From positions 186,001 to 250,000 of the forward strand of contig QDFX01000001.1 in assembly GCA_003347645.1 (NCBI GenBank): DNA of 64,000 nucleotides, given 5' to 3'. Below are positions 54,083 through 63,431 of this stretch, one piece after another. The notes under the pieces were generated by a model, which saw only the letters and a program-made list of their open reading frames with translations, had not been told where the DNA came from and did no database searches. How positions within the stretch are numbered: the stretch's first letter is position 1; the number at the start of each line of letters is the position of its first letter. The translations under genes and the position numbers were made by a program. The DNA comes from Rhizobiaceae bacterium CPCC 101076 (GTDB taxonomy: Bacteria; Pseudomonadota; Alphaproteobacteria; Rhizobiales; Methylopilaceae).

Positions 54083-54706
54083 ATGAGCGCGACGATCCCC
54101 GGCCCGGACGGCAGGCCCCGCTGCCGCTGGTGCGCCGCCGCACCAGAGTTCTTCGTCTATCATGACACCGAATGGGGCTTTCCGGTCGATGACGATCACC
54201 GTCTGTTCGAGAAGCTCTGCCTGGAAGGTTTCCAGTCGGGCCTGAGCTGGCGCACCATCCTCGCCAAGCGCGCGAATTTCCGCGCCGCTTTCCATGATTT
54301 CGATTTCGTGCGGATCGCGCGCTTCACCGAGAGGGATGTCGGGCACCTGCTGCGCGACGAGGGCATCGTTCGGCATCGCGGCAAAATCGAAGCCGTCCTC
54401 AACAACGCAAAACGGGCGCAGGACCTTGTAAAAGAGGAAGGCTCGCTGGCCGCCTATATCTGGCGTTACGAGCCGGCCGCCGTAGAACTGGTGAAGCCGC
54501 AGACTGCTTCGATCTCACCGGCGTCGATTGCCCTGTCGAAGGACCTCAAGAAGCGCGGCTGGAAATTCGTCGGCCCAACCACCGTCCATGCCTTCATGCA
54601 GGCTATGGGTCTCATTAACGACCACGCCGAAAACCGCGCGATTCGGGTAGAGGCCGAACGCGCCCGGGCAAGTTTCTGGCGGCCGGTGCAGGTGGGCATT
54701 GGGTAG
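54083..54706 (+). CDS. tag: DNA-3-methyladenine glycosylase I
   Basis: 207 residues. Tag removes 3-methyladenine from DNA in base excision repair. The family opening RCRWCAAAPEFFVYHDTEWGFPV contains the zinc/structural Cys and the base-recognition Tyr/Glu/Trp residues, and LFEKLCLEGFQSGLSWRTIL is the next diagnostic segment. The catalytic pocket looks intact. Three bases after the YciI gene, so one operon. Confidence 0.94.
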   Translation: MSATIPGPDGRPRCRWCAAAPEFFVYHDTEWGFPVDDDHRLFEKLCLEGFQSGLSWRTILAKRANFRAAFHDFDFVRIARFTERDVGHLLRDEGIVRHRGKIEAVLNNAKRAQDLVKEEGSLAAYIWRYEPAAVELVKPQTASISPASIALSKDLKKRGWKFVGPTTVHAFMQAMGLINDHAENRAIRVEAERARASFWRPVQVGIG

Positions 54707-54795
54707 ATAGGGAAACATTGTCCGCGAAGGCGAGGACGGGGAAAATGCATCGCCTCAGTTTGCGTGGCAGCGCGCGGCGGCTATGAGAGATGCCC

Positions 54796-56076
54796 ATGAA
54801 GGTCCTTCTCATTGGCTCGGGCGGTCGCGAGCACGCTCTTGCATGGAAACTCGCCCAGAGCCCCAGGCTGACCAGGCTCTATGCCGCGCCGGGCAATCCG
54901 GGCGTGGCTCAGCATGCCGAACTGGTTTCCGTCGATGTCACGGACCACGAGGCGGTCATCCGCTTCTGCCTCGACAAAGAGGTCGACCTCGTCGTCGTCG
55001 GCCCGGAAGTGCCGCTGGTCGCGGGCCTAGTCGACGATCTGGAGGCCGCCCGCATCCCGGCTTTCGGCCCGCGCAAGGCTGCCGCGCAGCTCGAAGGCTC
55101 GAAGGCCTACACCAAGGAACTCTGCGCCACCTACGACATCCCGACCGCGCGGCATCGCAGCTTCGTCGAGCCGGCGGGCGCTAAGCATTACATCCGCCAG
55201 CAGGGCGCGCCGATCGTCGTCAAAGCCGACGGTCTCGCCGCCGGCAAGGGCGTCGTCGTCGCGATGACGCTCGAAGAGGCGCTCGCCGCCGTCGACATGA
55301 TGTTCGAGGGCGGGCTCGGCGCGGCCGGCGAGAGCATTGTCATCGAGGAATTCATGACCGGCGAGGAGGTCAGCTATTTCTGCCTCGTCGACGGCGACAA
55401 GGTGCTGCCCTTCGGCAGCGCGCAGGATCACAAGCGCGCCTTCGACGGCGACGAGGGGCCGAACACCGGCGGCATGGGCGCCTATTCGCCCGCGCCGATC
55501 TTCACGCCCGAACTGGAAAAGCGCGCGCTGGACGAGATCGTCCGCCCGACGGCGAAGGCGATGAAGACGCTCGGCAACCCGTTCCGGGGCATCCTCTATG
55601 CCGGGCTGATGATGACGCCGGAGGGACCGAAGCTCGTCGAGTACAATGTCCGTTTCGGCGATCCGGAATGCCAGGTGCTGATGACGCGCCTCAAAGGCGA
55701 TCTTCTGGAAATCCTGTCGGCCGCCGTCAACGGCTCGCTCAACAGGATCAAGGCGGAATGGGCGTCGGAACCCGCGATCACCGTGGTGATGGCGACAAAG
55801 GGCTATCCGGGCGATGTGTCGAAGGGCTCGGAAATCCAAGACCTCGACAAGGCTGGGAGCGTCGACGGCGTGACGGTCTTCCAGGCGGGCACGCGAGAGA
55901 AAAACGGCGTGCTCCAGGCGGCAGGCGGACGCGTGCTCAACGTCACCGCGACCGGACCGGACTTCATCACCGCGCGTGAACGCGCCTATGAGGCGGTCGA
56001 TCTGATCGACTGGCCGGAAGGCTTCTGCCGCCGCGACATCGGCTGGAGGGCGCTAAAGTCCGGTACGCAAGGCTGA
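54796..56076 (+). CDS. purD: Phosphoribosylamine-glycine ligase
   Basis: 426 residues. PurD (GAR synthetase) joins glycine to phosphoribosylamine in purine synthesis. ATP-grasp enzyme with [64 protein letters not shown] and the metal-binding [12 protein letters not shown]. The ATG at 54796 gives the family start (MKVLLIG); an ATG two codons earlier exists. Confidence 0.97.
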   Translation: MKVLLIGSGGREHALAWKLAQSPRLTRLYAAPGNPGVAQHAELVSVDVTDHEAVIRFCLDKEVDLVVVGPEVPLVAGLVDDLEAARIPAFGPRKAAAQLEGSKAYTKELCATYDIPTARHRSFVEPAGAKHYIRQQGAPIVVKADGLAAGKGVVVAMTLEEALAAVDMMFEGGLGAAGESIVIEEFMTGEEVSYFCLVDGDKVLPFGSAQDHKRAFDGDEGPNTGGMGAYSPAPIFTPELEKRALDEIVRPTAKAMKTLGNPFRGILYAGLMMTPEGPKLVEYNVRFGDPECQVLMTRLKGDLLEILSAAVNGSLNRIKAEWASEPAITVVMATKGYPGDVSKGSEIQDLDKAGSVDGVTVFQAGTREKNGVLQAAGGRVLNVTATGPDFITARERAYEAVDLIDWPEGFCRRDIGWRALKSGTQG

Positions 56077-56157
56077 ACCGGTTGACGACACACCGGTAGA
56101 AGCACGCATAATTGCGGATCGTCGGTGTTCCCAAACGCCGGCCGTCTGCGAGATTTG

Positions 56158-57999
56158 ATGGACCACGGCTCGGCGCTTCCTTTCGAAATCATCATTTTTC
56201 TCGCGGCTGCAGTCGTCGCGCCGCCTCTGTTCAACAGGCTCGGCCTCGGCGCCATCGTCGGCTATCTCGTCGCCGGCATTTTTATCGGTCCCAGCGGCCT
56301 TGCGATTTTCAAGGACGCCGAAGGGACGCTCCGCATCGCCGAACTCGGCGTTGTCCTGCTTCTCTTCCTGATCGGCCTCGAACTCGAACTGTCGCGGCTT
56401 CTCGACATGAGGCGCGACATCGTCGGCCTCGGTGTCGCGCAGCTTCTCGTGACGACGGGCGGGCTGTCGCTTGCGGCCTATCTGACGGGGTTCAGTCCGG
56501 GCGCGGCGCTCGCGGTCGGCTTCGCGCTGTCGCTGTCGTCGACCGCCGTCGCCACCCGCATCCTCGACGAGCGCGGCCATCTCACGCGTGCCTATGGCCA
56601 ACGCACCTTCTCCGTCCTGCTGGCGCAGGACCTTGCCATCGTCCCGGCCTTCGCGCTGATCCCGGCGCTCGCGACCGGCGAGAATTTTGCCGACCCGTCC
56701 TCGATCATCATCAAGGTCGCCGCGGCATTGTTCATGCTGTCGGCGATCGTCGTCGCCGGCCGGTTCCTGATCGACCCGATCCTGCGCTTCATCGCCCGCA
56801 ATGGCGGCCACGAGGTCATGATCGCCGCCGCACTGCTGCTCGTCTTCGGCGCGGCGATCGGTTCGGAAGCCGTAGGTCTCTCGATGGCGCTCGGCGCATT
56901 CCTCGCCGGCCTGCTGCTCGCCGAATCGAGCTATCGCCACGAGCTTGAGATCAACGTCGCGCCGTTCCGCAGTCTGCTGCTGGCGCTGTTCTTCATGGGC
57001 GTCGGCATGAGCCTGAACATCCATGTCGTCGCCGGCGCCTGGCCCTATCTAGGCATTTCTCTTGTCGTTCTCATCGCGATCAAGATGGCTGTCGCCGGCG
57101 CGGTCGTGCGGATGGCCGGCTCGTCCAATCCGGATGCGCTGCGCGTCGCCTCGCTCCTCGCCCCGGCCTCCGAATTCGCCTTCGTCCTGATCCCGCTCGT
57201 CGTCGCGACACGCCTGATCCATTCCGATGTCGGCCAGCTCGTCGTCGCGCTCGGCGTTCTGTCGATGATCGTCGGCCCGCCGTTGATCGCGGGCGTCGAA
57301 CGGCTTGCCCGCAGCCTGCCGCGGCCGGACCAGCATGCAGGCATCGATCATGCGACCGACCTCGACGGCACCGGCCGTACCGCCCTCGTCATCGGCTTCG
57401 GCCGCTTCGGCCAGATGGCGGCGCAGTTCCTGCTGACCGAGGGGATCGAGACCACGCTCATAGATCGCGATTCCGACGGCATCCGCACGGCGGCCCGGTT
57501 TGGCTTCAAGGTCTATTACGGTGACGGCACGCGCGTGGACGTACTCAGGGCGGCGGGTGCCGCCGAGGCGCGGGTGATCCTCGTCTGCATCGAGAACCCG
57601 AACCTCTCGCTGAAGGTCGTCGACCTGGTGAAGCAGCATTTCCCGTTGGCGAAGGTGCTCGTCCGCTCCTTCGACCGGGCGCATTCGTTGGCGCTGATGG
57701 AAAAGAACATCGAGTTCGAGATCCGCGAGACATTCGAGAGCTCGATGAAGTTCGGCCACGCAACACTGCGCGCGCTCGGCTTCCCGGAGGATCGCGTCGC
57801 CGCCGTCGAGATCGATGTGAGGCGCCGCGACATCGCGCGGTTGGAACTGCAGCGCGCTCAGGGCGTCGATGCCGGAGCCGATCTGCTTCATCAGACGGAA
57901 TTGCAGTCCGAGCCATTGCTCGAGGCGGAACACGAGGCGATCGCGCTCAATTCGGAAGCCGCGCAGGCGATCGAGGAACTTGCGAAAAAGGCGGGCTAG
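56158..57999 (+). CDS. KefB/KefC-type cation:proton antiporter with TrkA-N domain
   Basis: 613 residues. The CPA2 membrane domain (~1-390) has LGLGAIVGYLVAGIFIGPSGL and the AQD motif VLLAQDLAIVPAF, typical of KefB/KefC. The cytoplasmic RCK (TrkA-N) domain begins ~400 with the dinucleotide motif VIGFGRFGQMAAQFL. KefB/C channels are gated by glutathione adducts and protect against electrophiles. Start at 56158 (MDHGSALPFEIIIF); an earlier GTG at 56125 is possible. The stop lies inside the terminator hairpin. gshA is 2.4 kb downstream, on the other strand. Confidence 0.9.
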   Translation: MDHGSALPFEIIIFLAAAVVAPPLFNRLGLGAIVGYLVAGIFIGPSGLAIFKDAEGTLRIAELGVVLLLFLIGLELELSRLLDMRRDIVGLGVAQLLVTTGGLSLAAYLTGFSPGAALAVGFALSLSSTAVATRILDERGHLTRAYGQRTFSVLLAQDLAIVPAFALIPALATGENFADPSSIIIKVAAALFMLSAIVVAGRFLIDPILRFIARNGGHEVMIAAALLLVFGAAIGSEAVGLSMALGAFLAGLLLAESSYRHELEINVAPFRSLLLALFFMGVGMSLNIHVVAGAWPYLGISLVVLIAIKMAVAGAVVRMAGSSNPDALRVASLLAPASEFAFVLIPLVVATRLIHSDVGQLVVALGVLSMIVGPPLIAGVERLARSLPRPDQHAGIDHATDLDGTGRTALVIGFGRFGQMAAQFLLTEGIETTLIDRDSDGIRTAARFGFKVYYGDGTRVDVLRAAGAAEARVILVCIENPNLSLKVVDLVKQHFPLAKVLVRSFDRAHSLALMEKNIEFEIRETFESSMKFGHATLRALGFPEDRVAAVEIDVRRRDIARLELQRAQGVDAGADLLHQTELQSEPLLEAEHEAIALNSEAAQAIEELAKKAG

Positions 58000-58013
58000 A
58001 GGCCCGCCTTTTT
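57987..58013 (+). terminator. Rho-independent terminator, overlapping the antiporter stop
   Basis: Hairpin AAAGGCGGGC-TAGAG-GCCCGCCTTT followed by TTAGG. The TAG stop of the antiporter gene is in the loop. Confidence 0.9.
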
Positions 58014-58039
58014 AGGAAATTCAATGAGCTCTCAGAGCT

Positions 58040-58354
58040 TCAATGGATGAGCTCGGAGGCTTGCCGTTCAGCCGCGCGGACATGGCGCGTCGCGACGCGG
58101 CGTTCGACCGCGAGCACGGAGAGCCGGCGCGTGGGATCTCGCCAGAACGGTTCGGCGAAGGCGGAATTCAGGTCTTCCTGGCGCAGGCCGATATCGGAGA
58201 GCATACGCTCGTCGAAACCGGACAGGGCTTTTCCCGCCTGATAGCGGTTGTAGAGTGCGACGACCACCGCGCGTGCGATGAGGAAGAGATCGCGCAGGAA
58301 GGATGAGGTCGGACCTGCGGAGACCCCAGACTGCGAGTAAACTTCGTGTGCCAT
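58040..58354 (-). CDS. DUF1127 domain protein
   Basis: 104 residues; the start at 58354 is preceded by AAAGGAG at good spacing. The DUF1127 motif is in the middle (NRYQAGKALSGFDERMLSDIGL), with the typical basic and aromatic residues. DUF1127 proteins are small, Arg-rich, and in some Hyphomicrobiales act in RNA turnover or phosphate and stress responses. A longer C-terminal part (RRLSVLAVERRVATRH) is unusual. Divergent from the LysR gene; regulator-target pair is likely. Confidence 0.88.
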   Translation of the reverse strand: MAHEVYSQSGVSAGPTSSFLRDLFLIARAVVVALYNRYQAGKALSGFDERMLSDIGLRQEDLNSAFAEPFWRDPTRRLSVLAVERRVATRHVRAAERQASELIH

Positions 58355-58518
58355 GGTGTACTCCTTTCCGTGGCTTCTGCCTGTTTTCGTGGGGAGCCGT
58401 TCCAACCGCCACCCGATTTGGCCGGTGCTCTCCCACACCACCTAGATGCTCCTCCACCATTGATAAGTGAAACGAATAGTTTTAATGCTATCCATCAGCA
58501 TTCATGATGGAGATGGCG

Positions 58519-59397
58519 ATGAGCGCTCTTCTTGATGTCGACCAGCTGAAAACCTTTGTCGCGATTGCAGATACGGGCTCTTTCACCCGCGCGGCGGACA
58601 TCGTTTTCAAGACGCAGTCCGCGGTTTCGATGCAGATGAAGCGGTTGGAGGAGCGGATCGGTAAGCCGCTCTTTTCCCGCGACGGACGGCAGAGCAGGCT
58701 GACCGAAGACGGCGAAAGGCTGCTCGAATATGCCCGCCGCATCGTCAAACTCTCGGGAGAGGCGATAAGCGCGCTGACGGACGCCGATCTTTCCGGCCAT
58801 GTCCGCCTCGGCGTGCCGGACGATTATGCCGATCGTTTCCTGCCGGAGATCCTCGCCCGCTTCTCCCGCTCCAACCCGCGAGCGGAAGTCACCGTGGTCT
58901 GCGAGCCCTCGCTGACGCTGATTGACCGCATCACCACCGGCGCGCTCGATCTTGCCATCATCACCCATACCGGCATCGTCGCCGACGCTCAGCCGATCCG
59001 GCAGGAGCAGCTATACTGGGTGACCTCCCAGCGCGGTTGCGCGCATGAGGAGACGCCGGTGCCGCTGGCGCTGGGTACCGTCTGCGCCTGGCGCAATCTC
59101 GCGATCGAGCGCCTCGACGGACAGCAGCGTCCCCATCGCGTTCTTTATGCCAGCCAGAATTCTACCGCGCTGTGCGCCGCGGTGCTCGCCGGTCTCGCCG
59201 TATCGGTATCGGCTGAATCCTCGCTCCGGCCCGGAATGCGCGTGCTCGGTGCGGCGGACGGCTATCCGCCGCTGCCGCCGATCAAGATCGCGCTGCTGCG
59301 CTCGCAGCACGACACCAGCCCGGTGCGCGAGGCGCTGGCCGACCATATCGTCGACAGCCTCGATAACCTGTCCGAAACGGTGATGGCCGCGGAATAG
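58519..59397 (+). CDS. LysR-family transcriptional regulator
   Basis: 292 residues. The ATG at 58519 is chosen because GGAG lies six bases upstream; two ATGs 12-15 bases earlier exist. N-terminal HTH (GSFTRAADIVFKTQSAVSMQMKRLE), then the effector domain (GHVRLGVPDDYADRFLPEILA). Divergent from the DUF1127 gene, sharing the upstream ~165 bases. Effector unknown. Its stop is adjacent to the stop of the convergent DMT transporter. Confidence 0.92.
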   Translation: MSALLDVDQLKTFVAIADTGSFTRAADIVFKTQSAVSMQMKRLEERIGKPLFSRDGRQSRLTEDGERLLEYARRIVKLSGEAISALTDADLSGHVRLGVPDDYADRFLPEILARFSRSNPRAEVTVVCEPSLTLIDRITTGALDLAIITHTGIVADAQPIRQEQLYWVTSQRGCAHEETPVPLALGTVCAWRNLAIERLDGQQRPHRVLYASQNSTALCAAVLAGLAVSVSAESSLRPGMRVLGAADGYPPLPPIKIALLRSQHDTSPVREALADHIVDSLDNLSETVMAAE

Positions 59398-60315
59398 TCA
59401 GCTCTTCCGCCAGAGCACCAGTACATTGCCGATGGCGACGGCCGCGATGCCGGCGAACGACCAGGCGGTCCATTGATAGCCCTCGAGCAGGGCCGAGATC
59501 ATCAGCGCGAAGACCGGGAACAGAACGGTCAGATAGCCCGCGCGCGCGGGTCCTATCCGTCTCAGCAGCGACAGATAGGACATGAAGGCGATGACGGACG
59601 AGATCAGAGCCAGATAGACCAGCGAGCCGAGATAGGCGGGCGTCCATTCGATATCGAACGGGATGCCGCGCAGCCATGAGGTGAGGGCGAGCCCCGCCGC
59701 GCCGTAGATCATGCCCCATGCGGTCGCGGAGGCGAGGGGGATGCCGCGCGCCTGAACCCGCGTCGAGACGAAATTACCGGTGCAGAAGACGAGCGTGCCG
59801 AGCGCCGCGAGGACGAGGCCGGTCCCATGGCCGATGCCATGGGCGAGAAACTCCGGCGCGAAGAGGGTCGCGACGCCGAGCACGCCTATCATCGAGCCGA
59901 GAGCGACCGTCCATGCCACCGGCCGGCGCATCACCACCGACTGCATGATCACGTTTCCGGGCGCCGCCAGCGCGAAGACGACCGATAGCATGCCGGACAC
60001 GAGCGACAGGCCAGCATGATAGAACAGCGCGAAGTTCGTAGAGAAGAGAGTCGCGCCGAGCACCGCGAAGATCAGGTGATCGCGAGCCGAGAAGCCCCGG
60101 AGGCGCTCGCCGGTGACGAGGCACCAGCCGACCATGAATAGGCCGGCCACGACGAAGCGCCAGACGATCGAAATCTCGGGTGCGACCTCGCCCAGTTGCC
60201 AGTGCAGGGCGATCCAGCTCGTGCTCCAGGCGAAGAGGACGAGAAATGCAAGTCCCCACTCAGCGCGGCCAAAATCGGACCGGCTCAACTCCGCGGAAAC
60301 GCTGTCCGAACTCAT
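59398..60315 (-). CDS. EamA/DMT-superfamily transporter
   Basis: 305 residues with ten predicted membrane helices in two EamA repeats (FLVLFAWSTSWIALHWQLG in the first, AYLGSLVYLALISSVIAF in the second). EamA permeases export or import small metabolites such as amino acids or nucleotides; substrate unknown. Convergent with the LysR gene. Confidence 0.9.
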   Translation of the reverse strand: MSSDSVSAELSRSDFGRAEWGLAFLVLFAWSTSWIALHWQLGEVAPEISIVWRFVVAGLFMVGWCLVTGERLRGFSARDHLIFAVLGATLFSTNFALFYHAGLSLVSGMLSVVFALAAPGNVIMQSVVMRRPVAWTVALGSMIGVLGVATLFAPEFLAHGIGHGTGLVLAALGTLVFCTGNFVSTRVQARGIPLASATAWGMIYGAAGLALTSWLRGIPFDIEWTPAYLGSLVYLALISSVIAFMSYLSLLRRIGPARAGYLTVLFPVFALMISALLEGYQWTAWSFAGIAAVAIGNVLVLWRKS

Positions 60316-60396
60316 GCGCCATTTGCCGCCGAAGGCGGCAACAAGGCAAACGAGTGTTCGTGATCGAGACTATTCACCGATGTGATGGGTGAAATC

Positions 60397-61767
60397 TCAG
60401 TAGGCTTCCTCGAAGAAGATTGGGTCGATCGAACGCGCCCAGGGGCCGCGCCAGCGCGCCAGCATGTCCTCGGCGTTGGTGCGGCCGCCCTCGACGACCT
60501 GGTCGAGCGCCGAGATGAAGATCGACTCGTCGTCCCCCAATCCATTCTCGTTCTTCCGCGCGGCGAGGCCGGCACGGGACAGTTCGAGCACGTCCCTGGC
60601 GACTTCACGGACGCTGCGATTGCGGATGCGGGCGGACAGGCCGAGCTTCGGCACGTCGCGGCGTAGCGTCTCGCGTTCCTCGGTCGTCCAGTCCTTCACG
60701 AGGTCCCAGGCGCCATCGAGGCTCGCCTGATCGTAGAGCAGGCCGACCCAGAGCGCCGACAGCGAACAGATCTTGCTGGTCCGGCCGACATCGGCGCCAC
60801 GCATTTCGAGGTAACGCTTGGCGCGGACCTCGGGGAAGATCGTCGTCAGATGGTTCGCCCAGTCGGACAATGTGGCGCGCTCGCCCGGCAGCTGTTCAAG
60901 CTTGCCGGCGAGAAGATCGCGAAACGAGGCGCCGGTGACGTCGTGGTAGTGGTCGCCGCGCTTGACGAAATACATCGGCACGTCGAGCGCGTAGTCGACA
61001 TAGGCCTCATAGCCCATGCCATCCTCGAATGCCCAGGGCAGCATTCCGGTGCGGTCGGCATCGGTATCGAGCCAAATCTGCGAGCGCATCGACAACAGGC
61101 CGTTCGGCTTGCCGTCGGTGAAGGGCGAATTGGCGAAGAGGGCTGTCGCGATGGGTTGCAGCGCCACGCTGGTGCGGAGCTTCTGCACCATGTCCGCTTC
61201 CGAGGCGAAATCGAGGTTCACCTGCACCGTCGCGGTGCGGAACATCATGTCGAGCCCCATCGAGCCGACCTTCGGCATATAGCCGGCCATGATCTCGTAG
61301 CGGCGCTTGGGCATGACCGGCGTCTCGGCGCGAGTCCATTTCGGGCTCATGCCGACCGACAGGAAGCCGATGCCGAGCGGCTCGGCGACTTCGCGGACCT
61401 GCGCCAGGTGGGCGTGAAGCTCGCGGCAGGTTCCGTGCAGCGTCTTGAGCGGCGCGCCGGAGAGCTCGAACTGGCCGCCGGGTTCCAGAGAGATCGCGCC
61501 GCCGCCGGTCACATCGAGAAGGCCGATGATGTGGCCGTTCTCCATAATCGGCTCCCAGCCCAGCAGTTCGCGCATGCCCTCGAGGAGCGCGCGGATGCCT
61601 CGGTCGCCCTCGTAGGGGACCGGGGTATTCTCGCCTTTGCGGAAGGGGACTTTTTCGTGCTCGGTGCCGATGCGGAAATCGGCTTCCGGCTTCTCGCCCG
61701 CCTCGAACCACGCGACGAGCTCGTCGCGTGATTCGATGGGCGTCATATCGATCTGGTCGCGGGCCAT
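60397..61767 (-). CDS. gshA: Glutamate-cysteine ligase (plant-type GshA)
   Basis: 456 residues. GshA makes gamma-glutamylcysteine, the first step of glutathione synthesis. The plant/alphaproteobacterial class is recognised from FRIGTEHEKVPF, GAISLEPGGQFELSGAP and the Cys-containing GTCRELHAHL segment. Mg and substrate-binding acidic residues in TEHEK and LEPGGQFEL are present. The start at 61767 (MARDQIDMTPIES) is normal. Glutathione ties in with the KefC-type antiporter 2.4 kb away, but no operon link exists. Confidence 0.95.
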   Translation of the reverse strand: MARDQIDMTPIESRDELVAWFEAGEKPEADFRIGTEHEKVPFRKGENTPVPYEGDRGIRALLEGMRELLGWEPIMENGHIIGLLDVTGGGAISLEPGGQFELSGAPLKTLHGTCRELHAHLAQVREVAEPLGIGFLSVGMSPKWTRAETPVMPKRRYEIMAGYMPKVGSMGLDMMFRTATVQVNLDFASEADMVQKLRTSVALQPIATALFANSPFTDGKPNGLLSMRSQIWLDTDADRTGMLPWAFEDGMGYEAYVDYALDVPMYFVKRGDHYHDVTGASFRDLLAGKLEQLPGERATLSDWANHLTTIFPEVRAKRYLEMRGADVGRTSKICSLSALWVGLLYDQASLDGAWDLVKDWTTEERETLRRDVPKLGLSARIRNRSVREVARDVLELSRAGLAARKNENGLGDDESIFISALDQVVEGGRTNAEDMLARWRGPWARSIDPIFFEEAY

Positions 61768-61831
61768 AAGGTCTTTCGCGCAGGTTGGGGCGAGAGACCT
61801 ATGCGTTCGCGGCGATCACGTCCAGAGGGCC

Positions 61832-62536
61832 TCAGGCGATGCCCGACTGGATGACCACGACCTCGGTGCCGATCGGCACGCGGTTGTAGAGGTCGATGAT
61901 GTCCTGGTTCAGCATGCGGATGCAGCCCGAGGACATAGCCTTGCCGATCGAGTTCGGCTGTGTCGTGCCGTGGATGCGGAAGTAGGTGTCCTTGCCGTTC
62001 TGGGCGAGGTACAGCGCGCGCGGACCGAGCGGGTTGCCGATGCCGCCCGGCATGCCTTCGGGCCACTTCGCTGCTTCTGGATCGCGCAGCTGCATCTCCT
62101 TCGGCGGATGCCATTTCGGCCATTCCTGCTTGCGGTCGATGATCGCCCGGCCGTTCCAGGCGAAGCCCTCGCGGCCGACACCGACGCCATAGCGCCTGGC
62201 CGTCCCGTTATCCTGCACGAGGTACAGGAATTTGTTGGCCGTATCGACCACGATGGTGCCCGGCTTCTCCCGGGTCGGGTTCGAAACTTCCTGCCGAAGG
62301 AAGCGCGGATCCAGGTTCTTCGTGTTGATGGCGGCGATGGGGAAAGGTTCCGTCGTGATCGCGCCGTAGCCGTTCACGACCGGCGTGGACCCGGTCACCG
62401 CGGTCGCGATCTTGGTGCTGGCCGTGCCCGAAGCGGTCGGCGAACCGCCGGCGGTCTGGCAGGCGGCAAGGAAGAGCGGCAGGCCGGCAACGAATGCGCG
62501 GCGGCTCAGAGCTCCGAATTCAGGAGTATCGGTCAT
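61832..62536 (-). CDS. YkuD L,D-transpeptidase with Tat-like lipobox signal
   Basis: 234 residues from the ATG at 62536 (MTDTPEFGALSRRAF). The signal region contains twin arginines (LSRRAFVAGLPLFLAAC) and a lipobox LAAC, so it may be a Tat-exported lipoprotein, which is unusual for a transpeptidase. The catalytic motif is HGTTQP...SSGCIRM, and the domain is closely similar to that of 21574-22326 (VGREGF, WPKWHPP, GPRALYL). Function: 3-3 cross-linking of peptidoglycan. The longer frame upstream overlaps rsmE and is spurious. Confidence 0.9.
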   Translation of the reverse strand: MTDTPEFGALSRRAFVAGLPLFLAACQTAGGSPTASGTASTKIATAVTGSTPVVNGYGAITTEPFPIAAINTKNLDPRFLRQEVSNPTREKPGTIVVDTANKFLYLVQDNGTARRYGVGVGREGFAWNGRAIIDRKQEWPKWHPPKEMQLRDPEAAKWPEGMPGGIGNPLGPRALYLAQNGKDTYFRIHGTTQPNSIGKAMSSGCIRMLNQDIIDLYNRVPIGTEVVVIQSGIA

Positions 62537-62682
62537 CGCAGTCAGAACCTTTCGTCGCCGACTCAAACGACGGCGTTTGAGGCTCATGAATACAGTGATG
62601 CGGCTGTCTTGAACCAGAGAAAACCCGCTTCTCGGAGTGTAGAATCCGGGTTGTGTTGCCGCGCGGCAACTTAAGCGAAAGT

Positions 62683-63420
62683 CTAAGTGCTCTCTATAGC
62701 AGCCTGTACGAGCGCTAAAGCTGCCACGGCGGCGGTGTCCGCACGCAACACACGCGGGCCGAGAGAAATGCGGATCACGCCGGGCACGCGAAGCAGGTGC
62801 TCGCGCTCCTTGTCGTCGAACCCGCCCTCGGGGCCGATGACGACTGCGATTGGCGCACCTTTGGCGGGCCGGAGAGCCGCCATCGGATCGGCTTCCTCCG
62901 CCTCTTCGTCGCAGAAGACAAGCCGCCGCTGCGCGTCCCAGTTGCCGAGCAGCTTTTCGAGCGCGATCGGTTCGTCGATCTCGGGCAGGCCGAGAATGCC
63001 GCACTGCTCGGCGGCCTCGACGGCATTGGCATGCATACGGTCGAGATTGACCCGTGCAACCTGCGTCCGGCGGGTGATGACCGGGACGAGCCGCGAGGCA
63101 CCCATCTCGACGGCCTTCTGCATCATGTAGTCCAGCCGCGCGTGCTTCAGCGGCGCGAACAGATACCAGACATCGGTCAAGGGCGTCTGGGCGCGGGTCT
63201 GCTCGCGGGCGACGGTCGTCGTGCGTTTCTTCGCGATCTCGACGATCTCGGCCCGCCATTCGCCGTCGCGGCCGTTGAACAGCAGGATAGACTGGCCGGC
63301 CGTCAGCCGCAGGACATTGCGGAGATAGTTCGTCCGGTCGTCGTTCAGAACCACTTCGGCGCCGGCCCCCAGTGGCAGGTCCACATGGAGGCGCGGCGCC
63401 GAAAAATCATACTTCGCCAT
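62683..63420 (-). CDS. rsmE: 16S rRNA (uracil-1498-N3)-methyltransferase
   Basis: 245 residues. RsmE methylates U1498 of 16S rRNA. It has an N-terminal PUA-like domain (NYLRNVLRLTAGQSILLFNGRDGEW) and a SPOUT-fold catalytic domain with the knotted SAM-binding region (VVIGPEGGFDDKEREHL and LGPRVLRADTAAVAAL). All conserved residues of the knot are present. Start at 63420. Confidence 0.95.
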   Translation of the reverse strand: MAKYDFSAPRLHVDLPLGAGAEVVLNDDRTNYLRNVLRLTAGQSILLFNGRDGEWRAEIVEIAKKRTTTVAREQTRAQTPLTDVWYLFAPLKHARLDYMMQKAVEMGASRLVPVITRRTQVARVNLDRMHANAVEAAEQCGILGLPEIDEPIALEKLLGNWDAQRRLVFCDEEAEEADPMAALRPAKGAPIAVVIGPEGGFDDKEREHLLRVPGVIRISLGPRVLRADTAAVAALALVQAAIEST

Positions 63421-63431
63421 CGTGTCGAGGG

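Noticed and set aside
62537-63259. N-terminal extension of the second L,D-transpeptidase frame
   Set aside because: It overlaps rsmE on the same strand in another frame and has low-complexity Arg/Asp-rich sequence; the ATG at 62536 starts the signal region.
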